Assembly (NCBI GenBank): GCA_002474415.1
Contig: DLQV01000129.1
Span: 1 to 8,141 of the forward strand
Reading direction: 5' to 3'
From: Lachnospiraceae bacterium UBA7598
GTDB lineage: Bacteria; Bacillota; Clostridia; Lachnospirales; Lachnospiraceae
DNA length: 8,141 nt
The translations under genes and the position numbers were made by a program. Of the stretch, positions 1 to 7,219 are shown in pieces. Every line of letters starts with the position of its first letter. The stretch's first letter is position 1. The notes beneath the pieces are model-generated. The model was not told where the DNA came from and searched no databases. It worked only from the letters and a program-made list of their open reading frames with translations.

Positions 1-2801
1 ATGCAGAATTTGAACAGGTAAAGAATCAACTGCAGTTTTCATCATTCTATAAGGCAGGCGAATGGTTAGTTGGTGAAAATGGAAAAGTAATGGTACATGT
101 ACAAAGGGATACCGAACGGTTGCATCTTGTTGTGATGAATCATGAGCATATTGCAGGTGGAAGCAGTGTTTATGAGGTGATTAATCAGTACAATGCGTTA
201 AAAACGGATGAGGATAGTAGTGTAAATGTAAGAGATCGAAGATTTGATGTTACTCTTATGATTAATGGATTGCCGATGATTCATATAGAATTGAAAAATA
301 AGCAGCATTCTTATATGGATGGATTCTGGCAGATTAAAAAATATATTGGAGAGGGAAAATTTACGGGAATATTCTCAGCCGTACAGATGTTTGTAATCAG
401 CAACGGGGTTGATACAAAATATTTTTCAGCTGCAAGCGATACCGAATTGAATCCGAAGTTTATCAGTGGATGGCTGGATAAAGAAAATAATGCAGTTTCC
501 GATTACCTTGATTTTGCAAAAAGTGTGCTTCGTATTCCGGAGGCACATGAGATGATCGCGAGATATACAGTATTGGATGAAGAGGCAAAGCGTTTGATTT
601 TGTTGCGCCCTTATGAGATCCATGCAATAGAAGCAATTCGTGATGCTTCCAAGACTGGAAAATCCGGTTTTGTATGGCATACAACTGGATCAGGAAAAAC
701 CTTAACTTCTTACAAAGCTACCAGAAATTTGTTAATGGATATTCCTGCGATTGATAAAGCTATCTTTTTAATTGATCGAAAAGATCTGGATACGCAGACC
801 ACCATGGCATTTCAGGCATATGCGAATAATGATCTGATAGATGTAGATGAGACAGACAATGTGTTTGATTTAAAGAAAAAGTTGAAATCAGATGATCGTC
901 AGGTGATTGTGACAACAATCCAGAAATTGCAGAGATTAATTACCAGAAAATTGCAGGAAGGTACACCAGAATATCACAAAATTAAAAACCTGAAAATTGC
1001 ATTTGTTGTAGATGAATGCCATAGAGCTGTCACTCCTGGAACAAAACGGGAAATAGAAAGATTTTTTGGAAATTCCTTATGGTATGGATTTACAGGCACT
1101 CCCCGGTTTGCGGAAAATCCATATCCACAGATGGGAGATCTGCCCCGTACTACACAGGAATTATATGGAGATTGCCTGCATAAATATACGATTCAGAATG
1201 CCATTCATGACAATGCCGTTTTAGGATTTCAGGTGGAACATAATGGACCAAAAAATAAAAAGGATGAAACGGACAGTAATCTTTATGTGACCGAAAGTCA
1301 TATGTTGAAAGTACTTGAGGTGATTTTGAATAAATCTTATTATAAGTTGGGATTTCAAAATGGAAAAGGAAAGACATATGAGGGGTTACTTACAACGAGT
1401 TCCATTCAATTGGCTCAAAAATATTATGATTTGTTGAAAATGGTAAAGGAAGGGAAGACAACACTTAAAATAGATGAAAAAATAAAACAGGTATTACCGG
1501 ATTTCCCAAAGTTTGCAATTACTTATTCTGTAACAGAAAACGAAGAAGGTTCCCATGTAAATCAGCAGAAGATGCAGGAATCATTAGATGATTACAATAA
1601 AATGTTTGGAACAAAATATGAGATTTCTCAAATACAGGGATACAATGGAAATCTGAATAAACGTCTTGCAAGGAAGGATGCAAAATATAAGAGCAGAAAT
1701 GAGCAGCTGGATCTGGTGATTGTAGTCGATCGACTTCTGACCGGTTTTGATGCACCGTGTCTGTCGACGATATTCATTGACAGACCGCCAATGGGACCGC
1801 ACGATTTGATTCAGGCATTTTCCAGAACAAATCGTATTTATGATAAAAATAAAGTATATGGCCAGATTGTTACATTTCAGGCACCAAAATTATTTAAGGA
1901 GAGTGTTGATAATGCGGTACGATTGTACTCTGCAGGAAGTACACAAACAGCTCTTCTGGCAGATTGGAAAGAGGTGGAATCGGCATTTCGCAAGTCATTA
2001 AAAGCACTTCGAATATCTGCAGAGACTCCGGAAGAAGTTCCGGGAATGTCAATAAAAGAGAAAAAAATATTTGTTAAGTTGTTTCAGGATTTTGACAAGT
2101 TTTTTGCACGATTAAAATCATTTACACAGTATGATGATAATATGCTGGCTGGATATGGTATTACGGAAGATGAGTATACGGATTATGCAGGACAGTACTT
2201 AAATGCAAAAGAGGAAATTAAAGAAGATACCGATGGCCAAATTGATGATCCGGGAGTGCCTGTAGTAGATGAAGATTATGAATTAATGGCATACAGTCAT
2301 ACAAAGATTGATTATGAGTATATTATCAATCTGATCCAGAACATTGTATCACCAGATGATGAATCACAGGATGTTACACAGGAACAAAAACAAAAGCAGA
2401 TGGATGAGGTAAAGCAATATGTGGAAGAACTCAGAAAAGATAATCCGAAAGTAGCTGAGATAATGTCCACTTTAATTGGAAAAATTGAGCAGGATGTAAA
2501 TAAGTATAAAGGACAGTCCATTCTGAATATTGTTGAAAATATGAAACAAGAGTGTATTGAAAAAGTAGTTACAGATTTTTGTATTACATGGTATACGTCT
2601 AAAGATGATGTTATGTATGCGGCAATGCATTATCGAAATGGAGAGATCCCGAATGAGAGTGCAATTAAAGAGACAGCAAATTTTACCAGTTACAAGGAAG
2701 TACAGGAGAGAGCAATTCCAAAATTTAAATATTATACAATGATGATTGCTGAGTTAAGAAAAACCCTGGATGAAGAAATTAAACCACTTATGAACCATTA
2801 G
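1..2801 (+). CDS. hsdR: Type I restriction enzyme, R (HsdR) subunit, 5' end outside window
   Basis: HsdR is the ATP-dependent DNA translocase and endonuclease subunit of a type I restriction-modification complex (R2M2S); it cuts DNA lacking the methylation set by HsdM/HsdS. The frame is open from base 3, so the ATG at 90 is internal and the gene begins off the left edge. About 932 residues are visible; full HsdR proteins are usually 1000-1100. Counting from base 3, the N-terminal nuclease has D82, E96-x-K98 (IELK) and a QxxxY motif (Q110-Y114). The SF2 motor has Walker A HTTGSGKT (226-233), DECH (337-340), GFTGTP (362-367), motif V RLLTGFDAP (577-585) and motif VI QAFSRTNRI (604-612). A Lys/Glu-rich helical C-terminus follows, as expected for the part contacting the methylase. 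All catalytic motifs seen are intact, so the enzyme looks functional. hsdM and hsdS are presumably to the left. Confidence 0.96.
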   Translation, partial: AEFEQVKNQLQFSSFYKAGEWLVGENGKVMVHVQRDTERLHLVVMNHEHIAGGSSVYEVINQYNALKTDEDSSVNVRDRRFDVTLMINGLPMIHIELKNKQHSYMDGFWQIKKYIGEGKFTGIFSAVQMFVISNGVDTKYFSAASDTELNPKFISGWLDKENNAVSDYLDFAKSVLRIPEAHEMIARYTVLDEEAKRLILLRPYEIHAIEAIRDASKTGKSGFVWHTTGSGKTLTSYKATRNLLMDIPAIDKAIFLIDRKDLDTQTTMAFQAYANNDLIDVDETDNVFDLKKKLKSDDRQVIVTTIQKLQRLITRKLQEGTPEYHKIKNLKIAFVVDECHRAVTPGTKREIERFFGNSLWYGFTGTPRFAENPYPQMGDLPRTTQELYGDCLHKYTIQNAIHDNAVLGFQVEHNGPKNKKDETDSNLYVTESHMLKVLEVILNKSYYKLGFQNGKGKTYEGLLTTSSIQLAQKYYDLLKMVKEGKTTLKIDEKIKQVLPDFPKFAITYSVTENEEGSHVNQQKMQESLDDYNKMFGTKYEISQIQGYNGNLNKRLARKDAKYKSRNEQLDLVIVVDRLLTGFDAPCLSTIFIDRPPMGPHDLIQAFSRTNRIYDKNKVYGQIVTFQAPKLFKESVDNAVRLYSAGSTQTALLADWKEVESAFRKSLKALRISAETPEEVPGMSIKEKKIFVKLFQDFDKFFARLKSFTQYDDNMLAGYGITEDEYTDYAGQYLNAKEEIKEDTDGQIDDPGVPVVDEDYELMAYSHTKIDYEYIINLIQNIVSPDDESQDVTQEQKQKQMDEVKQYVEELRKDNPKVAEIMSTLIGKIEQDVNKYKGQSILNIVENMKQECIEKVVTDFCITWYTSKDDVMYAAMHYRNGEIPNESAIKETANFTSYKEVQERAIPKFKYYTMMIAELRKTLDEEIKPLMNH

Positions 2802-2840
2802 GATTGATTTGTATATATAAATATTCTTTACTGTTCTTAT

Positions 2841-2855
2841 CAGCGTAAGTAGTAC
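2841..2855 (+). repeat. Left arm of inverted repeat flanking the recombinase gene
   Basis: CAGCGTAAGTAGTAC lies in the 72-base gap between hsdR and the recombinase gene. It matches the reverse complement of 3821-3835 at 13 of 15 positions, including a perfect 9-base core CAGCGTAAG; both differences are transitions. The two arms sit just outside the two ends of the recombinase gene. A role as a recombinase binding or crossover site is inferred. The rest of the gap is AT-rich, with the GGAGGG ribosome site at 2863-2868. Confidence 0.55.
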
Positions 2856-2873
2856 AGGAAATGGAGGGCGCTT

Positions 2874-3800
2874 ATGCGAAATGATGAGAACAGCACAGAA
2901 CTTTTCTGTAATTATTATAAGGAATGGGTTAATGTATATAAGAAAGATGCCATAAGAGAAGCAACTTTGGCAAAATATAGAATGACACAAAAGTGGGTAG
3001 AAAAACTGGTGCCGGATTTGAAAGTATCTGAACTTACAAGAACGATGTATCAGCAACTTTTAAATGATTATGCAAAAGAACATGAAAGACAGACAACACT
3101 TGATTTTCATCATCAGTTGAAAGGAGCAATTCTGGATGCTGTTGATGAGGGACTGATAGAAAGAGATCCTACAAGAAAAGCAATTATTAAAGGAAAAACA
3201 CCAAAAGTAAAAAAGATTAAATATCTCAATCAGTTTGAGCTTCATACATTGATTGCACATCTTGACATAAAGGAAAAACCAAATTGGGATTGGTTTATTC
3301 TATTGGTTGCCAAAACAGGTATGCGTTTTTCAGAAGCACTTGCAATCACCCCCGCAGATTTTGATTTTGCAAGGCAGACATTATCGGTAAGCAAAACCTG
3401 GGATTATAAAGGAACAGGTGGCTTTTTACCTACTAAAAACAAGTCATCGGTCAGAAAAATACAAATAGATTGGCAAATTGTTGTAAAGTTCTCTGAATTG
3501 GTTAAGAATCTGCCGGAGGATAAGCCGATTTTTGTAGGAGAAGAAAAAATATATAATTCAACGGTTAATGATGTTCTTGCGAGGCATTGCAGGGATTGTG
3601 GTATTTCAGTCATTTCAATTCATGGGCTTCGACATACACATGCATCACTGTTATTATTTGCAGGAGTATCCATTGCCAGTGTAGCAAGACGCTTGGGACA
3701 TGCCAGTATGACTACTACCCAGAAAACATATTTGCATATTATACAGGAACTTGAAAACAAGGATGTAGATCTGGTAATGAGGACATTATCTGGATTATAG
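2874..3800 (+). CDS. Tyrosine recombinase/integrase, probable hsdS DNA invertase
   Basis: A tyrosine site-specific recombinase of 308 residues. An N-terminal SAM-like core-binding domain (about 10-105) precedes the catalytic domain (about 115-300). The catalytic set is complete: R151 (TGMRFSE), a beta-hairpin lysine (K188 or K190), H250-x-x-R253 (HGLRH), H276 (LGH) and nucleophile Y286 (KTYLH). The start is the ATG five bases after GGAGGG (2863-2868). It follows hsdR by 72 bases on the same strand, so co-transcription is possible. From memory, the sequence strongly resembles the roughly 300-residue recombinases found in type I restriction loci of streptococci and lactobacilli, which invert hsdS segments to switch DNA specificity; this should be confirmed by search. 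It is AT-rich like hsdR and unlike the spoVA genes. The alternative is an integrase of a small integrative element. The recombinase call is firm; the hsdS-inverting role is inferred because hsdS is outside the window. Confidence 0.93.
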   Translation: MRNDENSTELFCNYYKEWVNVYKKDAIREATLAKYRMTQKWVEKLVPDLKVSELTRTMYQQLLNDYAKEHERQTTLDFHHQLKGAILDAVDEGLIERDPTRKAIIKGKTPKVKKIKYLNQFELHTLIAHLDIKEKPNWDWFILLVAKTGMRFSEALAITPADFDFARQTLSVSKTWDYKGTGGFLPTKNKSSVRKIQIDWQIVVKFSELVKNLPEDKPIFVGEEKIYNSTVNDVLARHCRDCGISVISIHGLRHTHASLLLFAGVSIASVARRLGHASMTTTQKTYLHIIQELENKDVDLVMRTLSGL

Positions 3801-3820
3801 AACATTAAGATTTTAAAATT

Positions 3821-3835
3821 GTGCTGCTTACGCTG
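3821..3835 (-). repeat. Right arm of inverted repeat flanking the recombinase gene
   Basis: Read on the minus strand this is CAGCGTAAGCAGCAC, the partner of 2841-2855 (13 of 15 identical, 9-base perfect core). It starts 21 bases after the recombinase stop codon. Recombination between the two arms would invert the recombinase gene itself. Alternatively they may be related recombinase binding sites or the ends of a mobile unit. Only the repeat itself is seen. Confidence 0.55.
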
Positions 3836-3868
3836 AAGCTCTCTGTTTCATAACACTGTATACCATTA

Positions 3869-3897
3869 GAATAAAACCGCATGACCTGTACATACTA
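3869..3897 (+). promoter_or_regulatory. Candidate sporulation sigma-G-type promoter of spoVAD
   Basis: GAATA at 3869-3873 fits the sigma-G -35 pattern (G-H-A-T-R) and CATACTA at 3891-3897 fits its -10 pattern, with 17 bases between. Transcription would start near 3904, about 20 bases before the spoVAD ATG. In Bacillus the spoVA operon is transcribed in the forespore by sigma G, so the match is where it is expected. It implies that spoVAD begins its own transcription unit here. Based on consensus matching only. Confidence 0.5.
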
Positions 3898-3925
3898 TCA
3901 GAAAAACAAAGTAAGGAGAGACAGT

Positions 3926-4966
3926 ATGGATCAGCAGGTTGGATCAGGGAGTCTTTGCTTTGCAAAGGCTCCTTTTATTATTGGAACAGCATCTGTGGTT
4001 GGAACCAAAGAGGGGGAAGGTCCCCTGGCAGATGCATTTGACTGTATCGGACCGGATGATAAATTTGGTCAGCAGACATGGGAGGCCGCAGAGAGCAGTC
4101 TGCAGAAAGAAGCATTGACGCTTGCCCTCGGGAAAGCAGATCAAAAGCCGGAAGATATGCGGTATCTGTTTGCCGGAGATCTGCTCGGACAGCTGATTGC
4201 CTCATCATTTGGATTAAAAACGTTTGAAATTCCTTTGTTTGGCCTGTACGGGGCATGCTCCACGTGTGGAGAAGCGCTGGCACTTTCTGCAATGACGGTA
4301 GCGGCCGGATATGCGGATCGCGTGGCTGCAGTCACTTCGAGCCATTTTGCCAGTGCGGAAAAACAGTTCCGTTTTCCTCTGGAATACGCGAATCAGCGCC
4401 CGGTAAGTGCCACATGGACAGTGACCGGAGGCGGTGCATTTATTCTGTCAAAGGATGCGAAGCAGCCGCTGGCAAAGGTGACGGGAGTCACAACCGGAAA
4501 GATTGTAGATTACGGAATCAAAGATTCCATGAATATGGGAGCCGTGATGGCACCGGCAGCCGCCGAGCTGATTGCGCAGAATCTTACGGATTTTAAACGA
4601 AAACCAGAGGACTATGACCGGATTATTACGGGAGATTTAGGAGAAGTCGGTCAGCAGATTCTGTTTGATCTGCTGCTGAAAAAAGGAATGGATATCCGTG
4701 AGCAGCATGAGGACTGTGGCATGTTAATTTTTGATTCACAGACACAGGGAACCGGTTCTGGAGGATCGGGATGCGGATGTGCAGCTTCTGTGCTGAGTGC
4801 GCATTTTCTGCCAAAGCTGGCAAGCGGGGAACTGAAAAGAATACTTTTTGTTCCGACAGGTGCGCTGCTTTCTACGGTCAGTTTCAATGAAGGACAGACG
4901 ATACCGGGGATTGCACACGGTGTTGTGCTGGAAAGCTGTGTGCAATCCGCAAAAAAGGAGGGATAG
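3926..4966 (+). CDS. spoVAD: Stage V sporulation protein AD (SpoVAD), dipicolinate-binding
   Basis: SpoVAD is a thiolase-fold protein that binds dipicolinic acid (DPA) and works with SpoVAC and SpoVAE-type membrane proteins to import DPA into the forespore and release it at germination. The 346-residue product is close to the usual length of about 340. Family marks are the N-terminal FIIGTASVVG region (17-26), LFAGDLLGQL (81-90), the pocket segment GLYGACSTCGE (106-116), TGGGAF (167-172), DLGEVG (237-242), and a Gly/Cys-rich loop around 276-285. D85 and C111 appear to correspond to the B. subtilis pocket Asp and Cys linked to DPA binding (recalled, not aligned). The ATG at 3926 is chosen because AAGGAGAG (3913-3920) precedes it; the in-frame ATG at 3881 lacks such a site and lies over the promoter. 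spoVAE follows after four bases. spoVAC, the usual upstream partner, is absent; a recombinase gene lies there instead. Confidence 0.95.
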   Translation: MDQQVGSGSLCFAKAPFIIGTASVVGTKEGEGPLADAFDCIGPDDKFGQQTWEAAESSLQKEALTLALGKADQKPEDMRYLFAGDLLGQLIASSFGLKTFEIPLFGLYGACSTCGEALALSAMTVAAGYADRVAAVTSSHFASAEKQFRFPLEYANQRPVSATWTVTGGGAFILSKDAKQPLAKVTGVTTGKIVDYGIKDSMNMGAVMAPAAAELIAQNLTDFKRKPEDYDRIITGDLGEVGQQILFDLLLKKGMDIREQHEDCGMLIFDSQTQGTGSGGSGCGCAASVLSAHFLPKLASGELKRILFVPTGALLSTVSFNEGQTIPGIAHGVVLESCVQSAKKEG

Positions 4967-4970
4967 GGAT

Positions 4971-5330
4971 ATGCAGTATGTAATTGCATTTGTAACAGGG
5001 GGAATAATCTGTGCACTGTCACAGATTCTGATGGAAAAAACAAAAATGCTTCCGGGACGTATCATGGTTCTTTTGGTCTGTCTTGGGGCCGTCCTTGGAT
5101 TTGTGGGGATTTATGAGCCGTTTTCCAAATGGGCGCAGGCGGGCGCGAATGTGCCGCTTCTGGGATTTGGAAACAATCTCTGGAAGGGTGTCAAAGAGAT
5201 GGTGGACAAGAAAGGATTTATCGGTATTTTTCTGGGTGGCTTTAAAAACTGTGCGGCAGGACTTTCCGCAGCACTCGTTTTTTCTTATCTTGCCTCCCTG
5301 CTCTGTCAGCCAAAGATGAAAAAACACTAG
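4971..5330 (+). CDS. spoVAE: Stage V sporulation protein AE (SpoVAE/SpoVAEb)
   Basis: A small membrane subunit of the SpoVA DPA channel in the spore inner membrane. The 119-residue length and the sequence fit the SpoVAE (SpoVAEb) family. Hydrophobic segments lie at about 3-20 (YVIAFVTGGIICALSQIL), 31-48 and 84-112, with a conserved central stretch containing GIYEPFSKWAQAGANVPLLG (47-66) and GFGNNLWKG (65-73). The start is the ATG at 4971, preceded by AAAGGAGGG (4954-4962), which overlaps the end of spoVAD; the four-base gap implies co-transcription and probably translational coupling. An open frame continues upstream to 4848, but that part overlaps spoVAD and has no role. No clear terminator was found after the stop. 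Confidence 0.93.
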   Translation: MQYVIAFVTGGIICALSQILMEKTKMLPGRIMVLLVCLGAVLGFVGIYEPFSKWAQAGANVPLLGFGNNLWKGVKEMVDKKGFIGIFLGGFKNCAAGLSAALVFSYLASLLCQPKMKKH

Positions 5331-5351
5331 CAAAGTTGGAAAATTCTGTTG

Positions 5352-5357
5352 TATAAT
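5352..5357 (+). promoter_or_regulatory. Candidate -10 element upstream of the lipoprotein gene
   Basis: A perfect TATAAT lies 57 bases before the lipoprotein ATG. No good -35 is found at 16-18 bases upstream (TTGGAA at 5336-5341 is only 10 bases away). It sits within the loop of a short inverted repeat, AAAATTC (5340-5346) and GAATTTT (5364-5370). If real, it would start the lipoprotein-phosphatase unit separately from spoVAE. Weak, because AT-rich spacers often produce such matches. Confidence 0.35.
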
Positions 5358-5413
5358 AAATGGGAATTTTGCACACACTAGCTCCGTAGATCAAATAAAA
5401 GGAGAAATGTGTG

Positions 5414-5812
5414 ATGAAAAAATTAAAAGTTCTGATGATGAGCGGAATGCTTGCAGCAGGAATCTGCCTGTTTGCAGCCTGTGGTACAGCAAACGATGAT
5501 GGAACCAACAATGGGGTAAACGACACCACAAATACACAGGTTACCACACAGGAGACTGTTCCTGGAACAGACAACACAACCGGAAATGGTACCACAGACA
5601 ATGATATGGATACCAATGATTCCCGAAACGGCGGCAATGTCGGAAAAGATATCGGGAATATGGGAAAAGATGTTGTGGATGGAGTGGAAGATGCCGGCGA
5701 TGCCGTGGTAGATGGTGTGGATGATGCGATTGATGCGGTAGATCCGAATGCAAATACAAACACAAATAACGGCAATACCACAAATGGCGGTAATACCAAT
5801 ACCGGACGATAG
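5414..5812 (+). CDS. Low-complexity Asn/Thr/Asp-rich lipoprotein, function unknown
   Basis: A 132-residue predicted exported lipoprotein. Its N-terminus has basic residues (MKKLK), a hydrophobic core and a lipobox-like LFAAC with the lipidated cysteine at C23, so it should be anchored to the outer face of the cell membrane. The mature part is disordered: residues 24-75 and 111-132 are rich in Asn, Thr, Asp and Gly. The exception is residues 78-110, where VVDGV-type units (VVDGVEDAGDAVVDGVDDAI) repeat and could form an acidic amphipathic helix. There is no recognised domain and no cysteine after C23. AAGGAG (5399-5404) precedes a GTG at 5411 and the ATG at 5414; ATG is preferred because ATG AAA AAA is a typical lipoprotein start. 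The PAP2 gene follows after 12 bases, suggesting an operon. Function is not inferred; the call as lipoprotein is fairly secure. Confidence 0.85.
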   Translation: MKKLKVLMMSGMLAAGICLFAACGTANDDGTNNGVNDTTNTQVTTQETVPGTDNTTGNGTTDNDMDTNDSRNGGNVGKDIGNMGKDVVDGVEDAGDAVVDGVDDAIDAVDPNANTNTNNGNTTNGGNTNTGR

Positions 5813-5824
5813 ACAGGATTACCT

Positions 5825-6313
5825 ATGAAAAAAGAAACTTACGTTAAAATGACCCAGCCGTTTCGGGATGACCCGAAACGTGCAGGGGCGTTACATAGAG
5901 CAAATAAAATATTGACAGCTGTGATTTTTGTGGCATATCCATGTCTGCTTCTGTGGCTGTTGTGGCAGAAGGACATGCGGCTATACAAGGCCATCTGTGT
6001 GCCGTTGGACGGATTTATTATTGTGACGGCTATGCGGGCTTTGATTAATCGGAAACGGCCGTATGAAATATTTGAACTGACACCTGTGATTCCAAAAGAT
6101 ACGAAAGGACATTCCTGGCCGAGCCGGCATGTGTTTTCAGCGGCAGTGATTGCGTTTACGTTCTTGTTTGTGTGCCCGACGGTGGGAATTCTATTTTTGC
6201 TTATGGCAGTCGTGATTGCATGGATCCGGGTGGTGTCCGGGGTGCATTTTATCAGTGATGTGGTGGCGGGATTTCTTTTTGCCGCAGGCTTTTCTTTGTT
6301 TTTCCTGGTGTAA
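5825..6313 (+). CDS. PAP2-family membrane phosphatase
   Basis: A 162-residue member of the PAP2 (phosphatidic acid phosphatase type 2) superfamily, which removes phosphate from lipid phosphates or undecaprenyl pyrophosphate at the membrane surface. All three catalytic motifs are present: R71-x6-R78-P79 (Arg in place of the usual first Lys), P99-S-R-H102 (the PSGH motif, with Arg for Gly), and R135-x5-H141-x3-D145. Five hydrophobic segments lie at about 28-47, 53-70, 103-118, 119-135 and 143-161. The protein is short compared with the common 180-250-residue bacterial versions, but the catalytic core is whole. It begins 12 bases after the lipoprotein stop with only a weak ribosome site (ACAGGA, 5813-5818), so it may depend on upstream translation. 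The substrate cannot be told from sequence; a cell-envelope lipid role, possibly alongside the neighbouring lipoprotein, is inference. Confidence 0.92.
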   Translation: MKKETYVKMTQPFRDDPKRAGALHRANKILTAVIFVAYPCLLLWLLWQKDMRLYKAICVPLDGFIIVTAMRALINRKRPYEIFELTPVIPKDTKGHSWPSRHVFSAAVIAFTFLFVCPTVGILFLLMAVVIAWIRVVSGVHFISDVVAGFLFAAGFSLFFLV

Positions 6314-6337
6314 ATACATTGGGCTGAGTCTTAAAAC

Positions 6338-7213
6338 TTACCGGCTTTCCTTCCGGAACTGGCGCGGGGTCATGCTGTATTTCTGCTTGAACGCACGATT
6401 GAAATAGGAAAGATTTTCAAAACCGGATTCTGCTGCAATATCCAGAATGGAGGAGTCCGAAGTTGTCAGCAGGCGCGAGGCGATCGTCAGGCGGTAGTCC
6501 CGCAGATAGTCCACGAAAGACGTTCCCATAGTTTCTTTGAAATACCGCATAAAATGAGATTCGGAAAAATCAACGGTTGCCGCGATATCGGCAATCGTTA
6601 TTTTTTGCATGTAATTATTTTCGATGTATTTTAAAACAATCTTCATTTTATCAAGCGTTTTGCGGTTACTGCTTGTCGTTAAGTTCCGGCAGCGGTTGTC
6701 TAAAATAAAGAAAAACTGGTACAACTGACTTTTGATGTACAGTTCATAGCCCTGAGGTTTGGTTTTACTGATCTCGTCACAGGCATCAATCGGTGTGATG
6801 ACATCCGTGTAATAAGGATAAACCGGGGTGAAGATGGTTGGAACCGTGACTTTTCCGCTCATAAGAGGAAGAAGAAAATCGGTGGCGGTCACATCGTTCT
6901 GCCGTGGAATCAGCATACTCGGATTAAAGATGATATTTTCGTATTCCATAGAGGCATCTTCTAACTGGTCAATCGAGTGGAGCTGTCCCGGCAGAATCAG
7001 AGCCAGAGTCGGTCCTTTTACTTTGTATTCCCGGAAATCTACCGTAATGCGTCCCATGCCCTTTTTGATGTAGATCAGTTCCAGCTCGTCGTGCCAGTGC
7101 AGCGGTACACGCGGAAAATCCAGCGGGATGGAACATAAGTAGGTGTTATAGGGAAAGACGATATCGCCATGTGTAATTGTTTCATGATAATTTTCATATT
7201 CGAGTATATTCAT
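6338..7213 (-). CDS. AraC-family transcriptional regulator with N-terminal cupin
   Basis: A 291-residue one-component regulator. The N-terminal half is an AraC-type cupin sensing domain with the metal/ligand-like motif H39-W-H41-D-E-L-E45 and a second PGQLH with H79. The C-terminal domain has two helix-turn-helix motifs: ITIADIAATVDFSESHFMRYF (206-226, continuing to about 230) and ILDIAAESGFENLSYFNRAF (256-275), ending in the family signature MTPRQFR (281-287). Proteins of this form usually respond to a sugar and activate nearby carbohydrate genes. The gene is divergent from glgP and convergent with the PAP2 gene. No in-frame alternative start exists near the N-terminus, and no Shine-Dalgarno sequence precedes the ATG at 7213-7211; a good promoter places the transcript start on that ATG. 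glgP is the obvious candidate target, but this is inference. Confidence 0.93.
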   Translation of the reverse strand: MNILEYENYHETITHGDIVFPYNTYLCSIPLDFPRVPLHWHDELELIYIKKGMGRITVDFREYKVKGPTLALILPGQLHSIDQLEDASMEYENIIFNPSMLIPRQNDVTATDFLLPLMSGKVTVPTIFTPVYPYYTDVITPIDACDEISKTKPQGYELYIKSQLYQFFFILDNRCRNLTTSSNRKTLDKMKIVLKYIENNYMQKITIADIAATVDFSESHFMRYFKETMGTSFVDYLRDYRLTIASRLLTTSDSSILDIAAESGFENLSYFNRAFKQKYSMTPRQFRKESR

Positions 7214-7219
7214 GGTTTT

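Noticed and set aside
90..2801. ATG at 90 as the true start of hsdR
   Set aside because: The same frame is open to base 3 with typical HsdR sequence, and the visible protein is shorter than the family norm.
3881..3925. Fifteen-codon N-terminal extension of spoVAD from the ATG at 3881
   Set aside because: No ribosome site precedes it and it overlaps the candidate sigma-G promoter; the ATG at 3926 has AAGGAGAG at good spacing.
4255..5065. Overlapping open frames on both strands within spoVAD and spoVAE
   Set aside because: They are shadow frames over well-recognised sporulation genes, with no family motifs of their own.
5340..5370. AAAATTC/GAATTTT inverted repeat as a spoVAE terminator
   Set aside because: The seven-base stem is AT-only apart from one pair, has a 17-base loop and lacks a T-run; a chance match is likely.
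5242..5799. Antisense open frame of 185 codons, rich in Pro/Ser/Thr/Val/Phe
   Set aside because: It mirrors the low-complexity lipoprotein gene; its composition comes from the repetitive Asn/Thr codons of the sense strand and it has no ribosome site or domain.
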